Shown: in pieces, positions 1-5,580 of the stretch
Position numbering within the stretch: the stretch's first letter is position 1
Layout of the letters: each line of letters starts with the position of its first letter
Source: Candidatus Cloacimonas sp. SDB
GTDB lineage: Bacteria; Cloacimonadota; Cloacimonadia; Cloacimonadales; TCS61
NCBI GenBank assembly: GCA_001412425.1
Contig: LKUH01000244.1
Location: forward strand, 1-5,580
DNA length: 5,580 nucleotides
Reading direction: 5' to 3'
Made by a program: the position numbers and the translations under genes
Notes under the pieces: model-generated
Seen by the model: the letters and a program-made list of their open reading frames with translations, nothing else
Databases searched by the model: none
What the model was told of the DNA's origin: nothing

Positions 1-26
1 GGTGGCTAAACAGGAGTTTAGCCACC
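1..26. repeat. Perfect 11-bp inverted repeat (hairpin) at the head of the tandem array
   Basis: Bases 1-11 (ggtggctaaac) are the exact reverse complement of 16-26 (gtttagccacc), with a 4-base loop (agga) between them. The right arm is the core of the tandem array that follows, so the left arm is a core copy in opposite orientation. It has no T-run and is not placed after a visible gene end, so it does not look like an intrinsic terminator. The array may continue in reverse orientation upstream of the window edge, which cannot be seen here. Confidence 0.85.
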
Positions 27-184
27 AGCATTATGCGGAGGAGTTTAGCCACCAGGATTATGGGGGGAGTTTAGCCACCAGCGTTATGATGTGTTGTTTT
101 TCCACCAGCGCTTGGGGTGAAGTTTAGCCACCAGCGTTATGGGGGGAGTTTAGCCACCAGCGCTTGGGTGTGGAGTTTAGCCAC
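15..184. repeat. Degenerate tandem array, 26-27 bp unit, about 6.5 copies
   Basis: Units start at about 15, 42, 68, 95, 121, 147 and 174, giving spacings of 27, 26, 27, 26, 26 and 27 bp. The conserved core is AGTTTAGCCACCAGC; the second half is a G-rich tail of two types, roughly GTTATGGGGGG and GCTTGGGGTGA. Copy 4 (95-120) is the most diverged in the core, and copy 7 is truncated after AGTTTAGCCAC. Copies 3 to 6 alternate between the two tail types, so part of the array also reads as a ~53-bp double unit. There are no unique spacers and no open frame through it. I do not recognise the family with certainty. An intergenic minisatellite or spreading repeat is the simplest reading; a multi-site protein-binding region is possible. 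Confidence 0.85.
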
Positions 185-273
185 TATGTAGTAGGTGTAA
201 CAACATCACATGAACTGCCAGGAAGGTGTGAAAGAATCAAAAGATCAGCAAACCTGCATTTTCAGGATATTGT
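185..273. other. Intergenic stretch with no recognisable feature
   Basis: Between the end of the array and the promoter of the large gene I see no plausible coding frame, no RNA gene and no strong hairpin. It presumably belongs to the upstream regulatory or spacer region of the gene at 341. Confidence 0.5.
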
Positions 274-301
274 TTGACACCAAAGTTGCGACTTATATAA
301 G
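274..301 (+). promoter_or_regulatory. Probable sigma-70-type promoter for the 1344-residue protein gene
   Basis: A perfect -35 box TTGACA lies at 274-279 and a 5/6 match to the -10 box (TATAAG) at 296-301, with a 16-bp spacer. Transcription would start around 308, leaving a leader of about 30 bases before the ATG at 341. The other gene in the window also has a TTGACAC element upstream, which strengthens the call. The match is by eye and has not been tested. Confidence 0.6.
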
Positions 302-330
302 TTTGCCATTAGAACTTAAATTTTTCTAAA

Positions 331-335
331 AAGGA
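331..335 (+). promoter_or_regulatory. Ribosome binding site (AAGGA)
   Basis: AAGGA is followed by a 5-base spacer (taatt) and then the ATG at 341. The spacing is good and the next residues form a signal peptide, so this fixes the start of the large gene. Confidence 0.7.
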
Positions 336-340
336 TAATT

Positions 341-3300
341 ATGAATAAACGAACCGGGATTTTTATCATTTTCTCAACCCTGATCTGCCTGTTATTTTCG
401 CTGTTGCACAGTGAGCTGGTAATCAACCTGCTAAATCCAACTCCCGGAAATATTCAGCTGTTCGAAACAGCAGAACAGCTATTTCTTTTCAGCGGTTATG
501 ATGATGATGGCGATACCCTTTACTACAACTGGGAACTGGACTCCGTAAGCGTAGCAACAGATTCAACCTATAATTTCACCACCGATTACGCTTCGGCAGG
601 TATTTATGCGCTTTCCTTAGCCGTAAGAGACAGCCTGATCAGTTCTGCAGACACAACCTTCAACTGGACAATAGAAGTCCTGGATGTGGATCAGCCGATT
701 GTGGTGGACAGCCTCTTCCCTGCCCCGGGTATTCTGGAAATTACCGAAACAGATTCGATCCAGTTCTATTTCAGCGGTTATGATCCCGACGGGAATACCC
801 TCTCCTATGAATGGCTGATAGACACAACCCTGGTCGCCACAGACAGTGTTTATACCTTCCTGACCGACTACACCTCTGCCGGAACTTATGATCTCATTTT
901 CAATGTCAGTGATAATTTCAGCCGGAATGACACCACTTTTTCCTGGCAGATAAATGTCGCCGATGTGGATCAGCCGATTGTGGTGGATACCTTATATCCT
1001 GCTCCCGACAGTTTAACCCTACAGGAGTTCGATCAGATTGAATTTGTTTTTTCCGGTTATGATCCGGATGGAAACGAGCTTATTTTCACCTGGGAACTGG
1101 ATTCAGTACTTGTTTCCAGCGACAGCATTTATACTTTCAGCACAGATCATACTTCAGAGGGAATTTACGATCTGGCTCTGTTTGTTAATGACGGATTTGC
1201 AAGCCGGGACAGTGCTGCATTTTTCTGGCAGTTAACGGTGCAAAACCTGACCACTCTACTCGTTCCGGAGCATTTTACTGAAATTCAGTCTGCCCTTGAA
1301 GCAGCAGTTTCGGGCGACACCATTCTGGTGAGTCCAGGAATATATTCTGAAAACATCAATTTTTCCGGAAAGAACATTTATTTATCATCGTTATATTATC
1401 TTTATCGGGATTCCACTCTGATAGATTCCACCATAATTGACGGTTCCGGTCTGGGACCGGTTGTCACTTTTAACTCGGGAGAGGATTCGACAGCGGTTTT
1501 AAATGGATTCACGCTTCAGAACGGTTTAGCAGCCAATGGTGGCGGAATTTATTGCGAGGCAACTTCGCCTGTGCTTTCCAACCTGAAGGTGAAGGAAAAT
1601 GAAGCAAGTTCCCGAGGGGGCGGGATCTATTGTTTAAATTCGGAAGCAATCATTACCGCTTGTGAGATCATGAATAATTCAGCTTTTATTGGAGCTGGAG
1701 CGGAATTTTATAATTCGGATTGTCAGATAATCAACTCAACAATTTCAGAAAACGTTGCTGCAATTATCGGGGGCGGACTGGAAAGTTATAATTCCCGGGT
1801 TGCAGTTTACAATACTGTGATCAGCGGAAATTCCAGCTCTGATCTGGATGGAGGTGGAATAGCGGGTTACAATAACTCTGAACTTACCGTGGTCCATTCT
1901 GTTATTGCTCAAAACAGCGCCAGTTACGGAGGCGGAATTGCACTGCATAATACAGATTTTGTGTTGTTGAACAGTATAGTTTCCAATAATACTAATTACG
2001 GGCTTTATTTTGAGAATGGCAGTCTGGCTGTTTCCTATTCCAGTTTCTGGCAGAACAGTCTGGCAGATTTTTACAATTGCGGACCCGATATTGGCAAAAA
2101 TGTTACTGTAAATGCTAATAATGACAGTTGCGATGTTTTTTATAATATTCAATTGGACCCTAATTTTTCCGATCCCTTCAATGCTGATTTTTCTTTGCAG
2201 GATATATCTCTCTGTATTGGGGCGGGAGACACTCTCAGCTTTCCGTTATTTGATATCATCAACCAGGCAAGACCAGCCCCCTGGAATTCCAAACCCGATC
2301 TGGGAGCCTATGAAAACGGACTGGGAATACCTGTAGATTCTGTTCCCATTATTGCGGAATACTTTCCTTTAGCAGACACATTGGTCATAAATGAAACCGA
2401 CAGTTTAAATTTTTATGCCAGCGCCTACGATCCCAATGGCAGGGAAGTTTTTTACAGCTGGCAACTGGACAGCCTGCAGGTTGCAACTGATTCCGCCTAC
2501 ACTTTCTACACAGACTATTTTTCGGCGGGGCGGCACAGATTGGATCTGACTGTAACTGATTCGACAGATTTTACCAGAGCGGATACCACGCACACCTGGA
2601 TAATTGATGTCATTGATGTTGACCAGGAAATTGTCATCAATTATCTGGAACCGGCTGCCGGCGATACCACCATCGTAGAATCGGACAATATAACTTTCGA
2701 ATTTTCCGGTTACGATCCTGATCTGAATGATCTGATTTACCTCTGGGAAATTGACAGCATAGAAGCTGGTTCAGACAGCGCTTACACCTTCAATACCGAT
2801 TTTACCTCCAGCGGAGTTTACGTACTGGAATTAACTGTTTCAGACGGTTTTGACAGCCGCAACACCCTGAATTACCGCTGGGATATAACGGTGGAAAATG
2901 TAACAACTTTCCATGTCCCGGAACTGGTCTCAACAATTCAGGGAGCTATTAATGTTGCGGTGGATGGTGATACTGTGCTCGTTCATGCGGGGCACTATTA
3001 TGAAATCCTGAATTTTCTGGGAAAAAAGATCACAGTCGGTTCATTGTTCTTTACAACAAATGATACTTCCTATATTGCTCAAACGACGATCGACGGATCG
3101 AATCAGACAAATCGTTCGCTGGTAACCTTCAATAATCAGGAAGACTCTGCGTCCGTACTAACTGGTTTCAGGTTGATAAACGGCTCCGGTTTTAATGGAA
3201 CCGGTGGTGGAATAAGATGCGAAGCGGAAAGCAGCCCTCGATTGCAGCATTTATTGATAACGGAAAATTCTTCTTACACGGGAGGAGGTATCTACTGCAG

Positions 3301-4375
3301 CAATAGTTCCAATCCTGAATTCATCAACTGCATTATCAGGGGAAATCTTGCTTTTGAGGGTGGTGGACTTTACGCTAATCAAAATTCATCTCCTGTATTT
3401 ATCAACTGTCTTTTTCATAACAACTCCGGTCTTTCTCAGGGTGGAGCGGTTAAGGTGAGTAATGCTGCGCCTGAATTTATACATAATACGATTTCCGCTA
3501 ATGATTGCCTTGAAGGTGCTGCTTTTTACCTTTCGGGAAATGCTCAGCCTGAAGTGATGAATTCAATAATCTGGAATAATACTGCAGCTGAAATTGTTAC
3601 TGCAGACACCCTGAGCGGTTTGAATATAACTTATTCCATCATCAGCCCGGGTTGGAGCGGAGAGGGTAACATGGAAATTGATCCTCTTTTTATTGATCCG
3701 GCAAACGGGAACTTCATCTGTTCAGATTATTCTTACGCAATTGGCAGTGGTACGCCTGCCGCTGGTATAACTTTTGATTTTAATAATGCCGGCAGACCTT
3801 TTCCTTCTGGATCTTCCCCTGATCTGGGAATTTACGAACACGTCCGTGCTGTACCAATTGACGGACCGATAATTATCAATGAGGTATCACCCAGCCCGGG
3901 AAATGTAACTTTGAATGAAACGGATTCGCTCGAATTTTATGTAACGGGTTATGATTTCAACGGAGCTGCTCTGGAATATAGCTGGATGCTTGATACAGAT
4001 GAAGTGTCCATTGACAGTAATTTTGTATTCAAGACGGATCTGGAATCGGCGGGAGATTATTTTTTAATGGTTACAATAACGGATAATTATGATTTTCGGC
4101 AAGGTGAGCGAAGCCAGATTGCTTTCACCTGGTCAATAACCGTAAATGATGTTACGCCACCGGAGGTTCCTGAGAATATTGTGATCACAACAATTGGTGA
4201 TACTGTTCAAATCTGCTGGGAACCTGTAACTGATGCTGTAGCTTATATAGTATATTCGGCAGATACACCTGAGGGTGATTATACTGAGGATTTAAGTGGC
4301 ACTTTTAATGATACATGCTGGAGCTCATTAATAGAAGATACGCGAAAATTTTTCAAAGTAACAGCAATAAAGTAA
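341..4375 (+). CDS. Secreted mosaic protein: six Ig/PKD-like repeats, two right-handed beta-helices, C-terminal FN3-like domain
   Basis: The 1344-residue product starts with a signal peptide (basic NKR, hydrophobic 6-22, likely cleavage near residue 24). Ig/PKD-like repeats of ~93 residues follow at 26-118, 119-211 and 212-303, marked by SGYDPDGN, a Trp, TDS.YTF.TD and SAG.Y.L. A beta-helix covers about 304-660: its N-cap has the usual IQ.AL and GDTILVSPG.Y motifs, then GGGI-type coils start at 400, 426, 451, 477, 504 and 530, and it closes with LDP.F.DP and PDLGAYE, like choice-of-anchor Q proteins. Repeats 4 and 5 (669-762, 763-854) precede a second helix (855 to ~1168; coils at 955, 981, 1007, 1034, 1059; closing PDLGIYE). 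Repeat 6 (1176-1271) leads to an FN3-like end (1274-1344). I see no catalytic residues and no C-terminal sorting domain. A surface binding, adhesion or carbohydrate-interacting role is inferred only; a polysaccharide lyase or hydrolase is possible but unsupported. Confidence 0.9.
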   Translation: MNKRTGIFIIFSTLICLLFSLLHSELVINLLNPTPGNIQLFETAEQLFLFSGYDDDGDTLYYNWELDSVSVATDSTYNFTTDYASAGIYALSLAVRDSLISSADTTFNWTIEVLDVDQPIVVDSLFPAPGILEITETDSIQFYFSGYDPDGNTLSYEWLIDTTLVATDSVYTFLTDYTSAGTYDLIFNVSDNFSRNDTTFSWQINVADVDQPIVVDTLYPAPDSLTLQEFDQIEFVFSGYDPDGNELIFTWELDSVLVSSDSIYTFSTDHTSEGIYDLALFVNDGFASRDSAAFFWQLTVQNLTTLLVPEHFTEIQSALEAAVSGDTILVSPGIYSENINFSGKNIYLSSLYYLYRDSTLIDSTIIDGSGLGPVVTFNSGEDSTAVLNGFTLQNGLAANGGGIYCEATSPVLSNLKVKENEASSRGGGIYCLNSEAIITACEIMNNSAFIGAGAEFYNSDCQIINSTISENVAAIIGGGLESYNSRVAVYNTVISGNSSSDLDGGGIAGYNNSELTVVHSVIAQNSASYGGGIALHNTDFVLLNSIVSNNTNYGLYFENGSLAVSYSSFWQNSLADFYNCGPDIGKNVTVNANNDSCDVFYNIQLDPNFSDPFNADFSLQDISLCIGAGDTLSFPLFDIINQARPAPWNSKPDLGAYENGLGIPVDSVPIIAEYFPLADTLVINETDSLNFYASAYDPNGREVFYSWQLDSLQVATDSAYTFYTDYFSAGRHRLDLTVTDSTDFTRADTTHTWIIDVIDVDQEIVINYLEPAAGDTTIVESDNITFEFSGYDPDLNDLIYLWEIDSIEAGSDSAYTFNTDFTSSGVYVLELTVSDGFDSRNTLNYRWDITVENVTTFHVPELVSTIQGAINVAVDGDTVLVHAGHYYEILNFLGKKITVGSLFFTTNDTSYIAQTTIDGSNQTNRSLVTFNNQEDSASVLTGFRLINGSGFNGTGGGIRCEAESSPRLQHLLITENSSYTGGGIYCSNSSNPEFINCIIRGNLAFEGGGLYANQNSSPVFINCLFHNNSGLSQGGAVKVSNAAPEFIHNTISANDCLEGAAFYLSGNAQPEVMNSIIWNNTAAEIVTADTLSGLNITYSIISPGWSGEGNMEIDPLFIDPANGNFICSDYSYAIGSGTPAAGITFDFNNAGRPFPSGSSPDLGIYEHVRAVPIDGPIIINEVSPSPGNVTLNETDSLEFYVTGYDFNGAALEYSWMLDTDEVSIDSNFVFKTDLESAGDYFLMVTITDNYDFRQGERSQIAFTWSITVNDVTPPEVPENIVITTIGDTVQICWEPVTDAVAYIVYSADTPEGDYTEDLSGTFNDTCWSSLIEDTRKFFKVTAIK
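416..1249 (+). repeat. Three tandem 93-codon Ig/PKD-like repeats (R1-R3)
   Basis: R1 is 416-694, R2 695-973 and R3 974-1249. The R1/R2 and R2/R3 boundaries both carry DVDQPIVVD, exactly 93 codons (279 bp) apart. At the DNA level 26 bases are identical (683-708 and 962-987), although the surrounding codons have diverged. DPDGN and DVDQ are acidic and could bind calcium as in cadherin-like or PKD-type domains; that is inference. Domain edges are approximate. Confidence 0.85.
1250..2320 (+). other. Domain region: first parallel beta-helix
   Basis: This encodes residues 304-660 of the large protein. An N-terminal cap (VPEHFTEIQSALEA, then GDTILVSPGIY) is followed by at least six coils whose GGG or GAG turns are 25-27 residues apart, a regular ~78-bp coding period. 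It closes with a segment (LDPNF.DPFNADFSL, CIGAGD, PDLGAYE) like the end of choice-of-anchor Q beta-helix proteins. Confidence 0.75.
2345..2902 (+). repeat. Ig/PKD-like repeats R4 and R5
   Basis: R4 (2345-2626) and R5 (2627-2902) belong to the same family as R1-R3. They share the aromatic-Trp core (YSWQLDS, YLWEIDS), TDSAYTF or SDSAYTF, and a boundary DVDQ at residues 759-762. R4 has SAYDPNGRE and R5 has SGYDPDLND in place of DPDGN, so the acidic loop is weaker here than in R2 and R3. Confidence 0.8.
2903..3844 (+). other. Domain region: second parallel beta-helix
   Basis: This encodes residues 855-1168. It has the same plan as the first helix: a cap with VPE, STIQGAINVA and GDTVLVHAG.YYE, five visible coils 25-27 residues apart, then IDPLFIDPANGNF, AIGSG, GRPFPSG and PDLGIYE. 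It is clearly paralogous to the first helix but shorter by roughly one or two coils. Confidence 0.75.
3866..4153 (+). repeat. Ig/PKD-like repeat R6
   Basis: This encodes residues 1176-1271. It keeps PIIINEVSPSPGN, ETDSLEFY, TGYDFNG, YSWMLD, F.TDLESAGDYFL and FTWSITVNDV, with a slightly longer loop before the last strand. DFNG replaces the DPDGN of R2 and R3. It links the second beta-helix to the FN3-like end. Confidence 0.75.
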
Positions 4376-4392
4376 TAATTTAAATAAAATTC

Positions 4393-4423
4393 TTGACACA
4401 GAAAAAATAAACAGGATTATATT
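4393..4423 (+). promoter_or_regulatory. Probable promoter for the OB-fold/sorting-domain gene
   Basis: A perfect -35 box TTGACA lies at 4393-4398. The -10 is less certain: TATATT at 4418-4423 (5/6 match, 19-bp spacer) or GATTAT at 4415-4420 (4/6, 16-bp spacer). It starts 18 bases after the upstream stop codon, and no terminator hairpin is seen between the genes, so the second gene may be read both from here and by read-through. Confidence 0.5.
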
Positions 4424-4443
4424 AATGATAATAAATTTAAAAC

Positions 4444-4449
4444 AGGAGG
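4444..4449 (+). promoter_or_regulatory. Strong ribosome binding site (AGGAGG) that decides the start at 4455
   Basis: A full consensus AGGAGG lies 5 bases before the ATG at 4455. An in-frame ATG at 4425 is upstream of this site, has no good site of its own, and would put ten extra residues ahead of a normal signal peptide. The 4455 start is therefore preferred. Confidence 0.85.
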
Positions 4450-4454
4450 TAATA

Positions 4455-5429
4455 ATGAAGAGACTGTTAATATTATTTTTTATGCTATCTTTCGCTGTAT
4501 TTAGTTATGCAACTACAATTTATGACATTCAATACACAACCGAAGCCGGACCTGATGGATATTATCCCTCTCCTTTAGATGGCGAGGAAGTAACGGTAAC
4601 CGGAATAGTAACAGGTGCCAATTATAACAACAACAATCCTTTTTTTATGTCTGATCCCGGTGGTGGACCCTGGCATGGAATCTATGTGTATCAATTTGAT
4701 ACAACGGTTGCATTGGGTGATGAAGTTGAAGTTACAGGTACTGTTTCCGAATACTATGGGTTGACTGAACTGGGTTATGCCACAGTTACCGTTCTCAGTT
4801 CTGGCAATCCCGTCCCGGAACCGATGGATGTATCTACAATGAATCTGGTAGTAGCAGCACAGGCAGAGCAATATGAGGGATGCCTGGTAAGAGTTACTGA
4901 TGTGGAAGTTGTTGAAGCCCAGAATTCTTATGGGGAATGGTATGTTGATGACGGATCACTTGAGTGTCAGGTTGATGACGGCTTCTTTTACCTTGATTCC
5001 GTAACCCCACCCATTGAAATTACTGTTGGTATGGAGTGGGCTTCCATTACCGGATGTGTGGACTTCAGTTATGATGAATATGCCATCAATCCCAGAACTC
5101 CCGATGATCTTGTTGCCCCAAGTGCTTCCGATGATACTACAATACCGGATCAACCTTTAACATTAAGCAACTATCCAAATCCTTTCAATCCGGAAACAAC
5201 TATTACTTACGAATTACGTGAAAGCGATAATGTAGAACTGGTGATTTATGGTATAAACGGACAGAAGATCAAAACCCTGGTCAAAGAGAAGAAACCTTCC
5301 GGAAGACATATCATAATGTGGAACGGTACTGATGAAAATGATGTTAAAGTAACCAGCGGAATTTACTTTTACAAACTGACCAGCAATGCCGGATTTTCAG
5401 TTTCAAAGAAGATGATTCTACTCAAATAA
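4455..5429 (+). CDS. Secreted OB-fold-like protein with C-terminal YPNPFNP (T9SS type A-like / FlgD-Ig-like) sorting domain
   Basis: The 324-residue product opens with a signal peptide (MKRLLILFFMLSFAVFSYA, cleavage likely after residue 19). Residues about 20-225 look like two OB-fold modules of the kind found in secreted nuclease-associated (YhcR/ExeM-like) proteins. The first contains EVTVTGIVTGA near 45-55, FFMSDPGG and GDEVEVTGTV from residue 88; the second has YEGCLVRVTDVEV from 140, WYVDDGS, and a final strand followed by NPRTPDDL. No nuclease domain follows. After a short linker, residues 235-324 form the sorting domain: NYPNPFNPETTITYEL, then VYGINGQ-type and SGIYFYKL motifs, ending in KKMILLK. 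In known FCB systems such domains direct export across the outer membrane and attachment or release; that role here is inferred. Three cysteines (143, 171, 201) lie in the second module. Ligand unknown; nucleic acid or oligosaccharide binding would both fit an OB-fold. Confidence 0.88.
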   Translation: MKRLLILFFMLSFAVFSYATTIYDIQYTTEAGPDGYYPSPLDGEEVTVTGIVTGANYNNNNPFFMSDPGGGPWHGIYVYQFDTTVALGDEVEVTGTVSEYYGLTELGYATVTVLSSGNPVPEPMDVSTMNLVVAAQAEQYEGCLVRVTDVEVVEAQNSYGEWYVDDGSLECQVDDGFFYLDSVTPPIEITVGMEWASITGCVDFSYDEYAINPRTPDDLVAPSASDDTTIPDQPLTLSNYPNPFNPETTITYELRESDNVELVIYGINGQKIKTLVKEKKPSGRHIIMWNGTDENDVKVTSGIYFYKLTSNAGFSVSKKMILLK

Positions 5430-5447
5430 AATAACCATATTTTCAGG

Positions 5448-5481
5448 AAAGCCTGTTGCTGAAAGCGACAGGCTTTTTTTT
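5448..5481 (+). terminator. Rho-independent terminator
   Basis: A 9-bp stem pairs 5451-5459 (GCCTGTTGC) with 5465-5473 (GCGACAGGC), with one G-T pair and a TGAAA loop, followed by eight T (5474-5481). The A run at 5448-5450 can extend the stem with the first T bases. It begins 18 bases after the stop codon at 5429 and ends the two-gene region. Confidence 0.92.
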
Positions 5482-5533
5482 ACACCAATCTGGTATGATA
5501 ATTAAGAATCTAAACGTTATTACCTTCAAAATT

Positions 5534-5580
5534 AATCTGCGTTAATCGGCGTCTAATTTTCTTCTTTTTTTAACGCTGAT
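5534..5580. repeat. Short direct and inverted repeat motif at the right edge
   Basis: AATCTGCGTT (5534-5543) is followed at once by AATCGGCGTC (5544-5553), an 8/10 direct repeat. ATCTGCGTTAA (5535-5545) also pairs with TTAACGCTGAT (5570-5580) with a single mismatch, giving an inverted repeat around a T-rich centre. Motifs of the ATCTGCGTTAAT type are, as I recall, scattered in intergenic regions of many genomes; I have not verified that here. The element probably continues past the window. Confidence 0.55.

Noticed and set aside
1..26. Intrinsic terminator of an upstream gene
   Set aside because: The stem is strong but is followed by AGCATTATG rather than T residues, and its arm is simply the array core.
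15..184. CRISPR array
   Set aside because: Units abut each other with a 26-27 bp period; there are no unique spacers of ~30 bp and the second half of each unit is itself repeated. No cas gene is present.
185..340. Riboswitch or small RNA in the leader
   Set aside because: The predicted transcript leader is only about 30 bases and no conserved fold could be recognised by eye.
341..400. Lipoprotein signal (Cys at residue 16)
   Set aside because: The residues before the Cys (TLI) do not fit a lipobox, which wants a small residue at -1, and the hydrophobic stretch continues past it.
1745..2152. Antisense 135-residue open frame inside the first beta-helix
   Set aside because: It lies wholly inside the well-supported + strand gene, has no ribosome site or recognisable domain, and is explained as a shadow of the repetitive beta-helix coding.
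4376..4392. Terminator between the two genes
   Set aside because: The spacer is AT-rich with no stable hairpin followed by a T-run.
4425..4454. Earlier start of the second gene at 4425
   Set aside because: It overlaps the probable -10 and lies upstream of the AGGAGG site; it would also add ten residues ahead of a normal signal peptide.

Overview
The window holds two complete genes, both on the + strand and both coding for exported proteins, between two short intergenic repeat zones. The likely source is an uncultured bacterium of the FCB group, with Cloacimonadota the best guess. Three things point there: the C-terminal YPNPFNP sorting domain of the second protein, the long beta-helix plus Ig-like repeat protein before it, and promoters and Shine-Dalgarno sites of ordinary sigma-70 type (TTGACA/TATAA-like, AGGAGG) rather than the Bacteroidota type. 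This assignment rests on family style, not on a marker gene.

Layout. Bases 1-184 are a degenerate tandem array with a 26-27 bp unit, opening with a perfect 11-bp inverted repeat at the very edge. Bases 185-273 show nothing recognisable. A promoter at 274-301 leads into a 1344-residue mosaic protein (341-4375): signal peptide, three Ig/PKD-like repeats, beta-helix, two more Ig-like repeats, second beta-helix, a sixth Ig-like repeat, and a C-terminal FN3-like domain. A 79-bp spacer carries a second promoter and a strong ribosome site for a 324-residue secreted protein (4455-5429) with two probable OB-fold domains and a C-terminal sorting domain. A clear intrinsic terminator follows at 5448-5481. 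The last ~50 bases hold another short repeat motif.

Together the genes look like cell-surface or secreted binding proteins. No catalytic site, defence gene, mobile-element enzyme or RNA gene is visible. I found no convincing new multi-gene system. The more interesting points are the cassette-like construction of the large protein, the absence of a sorting domain in it beside a neighbour that has one, and the uncharacterised 26-27 bp array.
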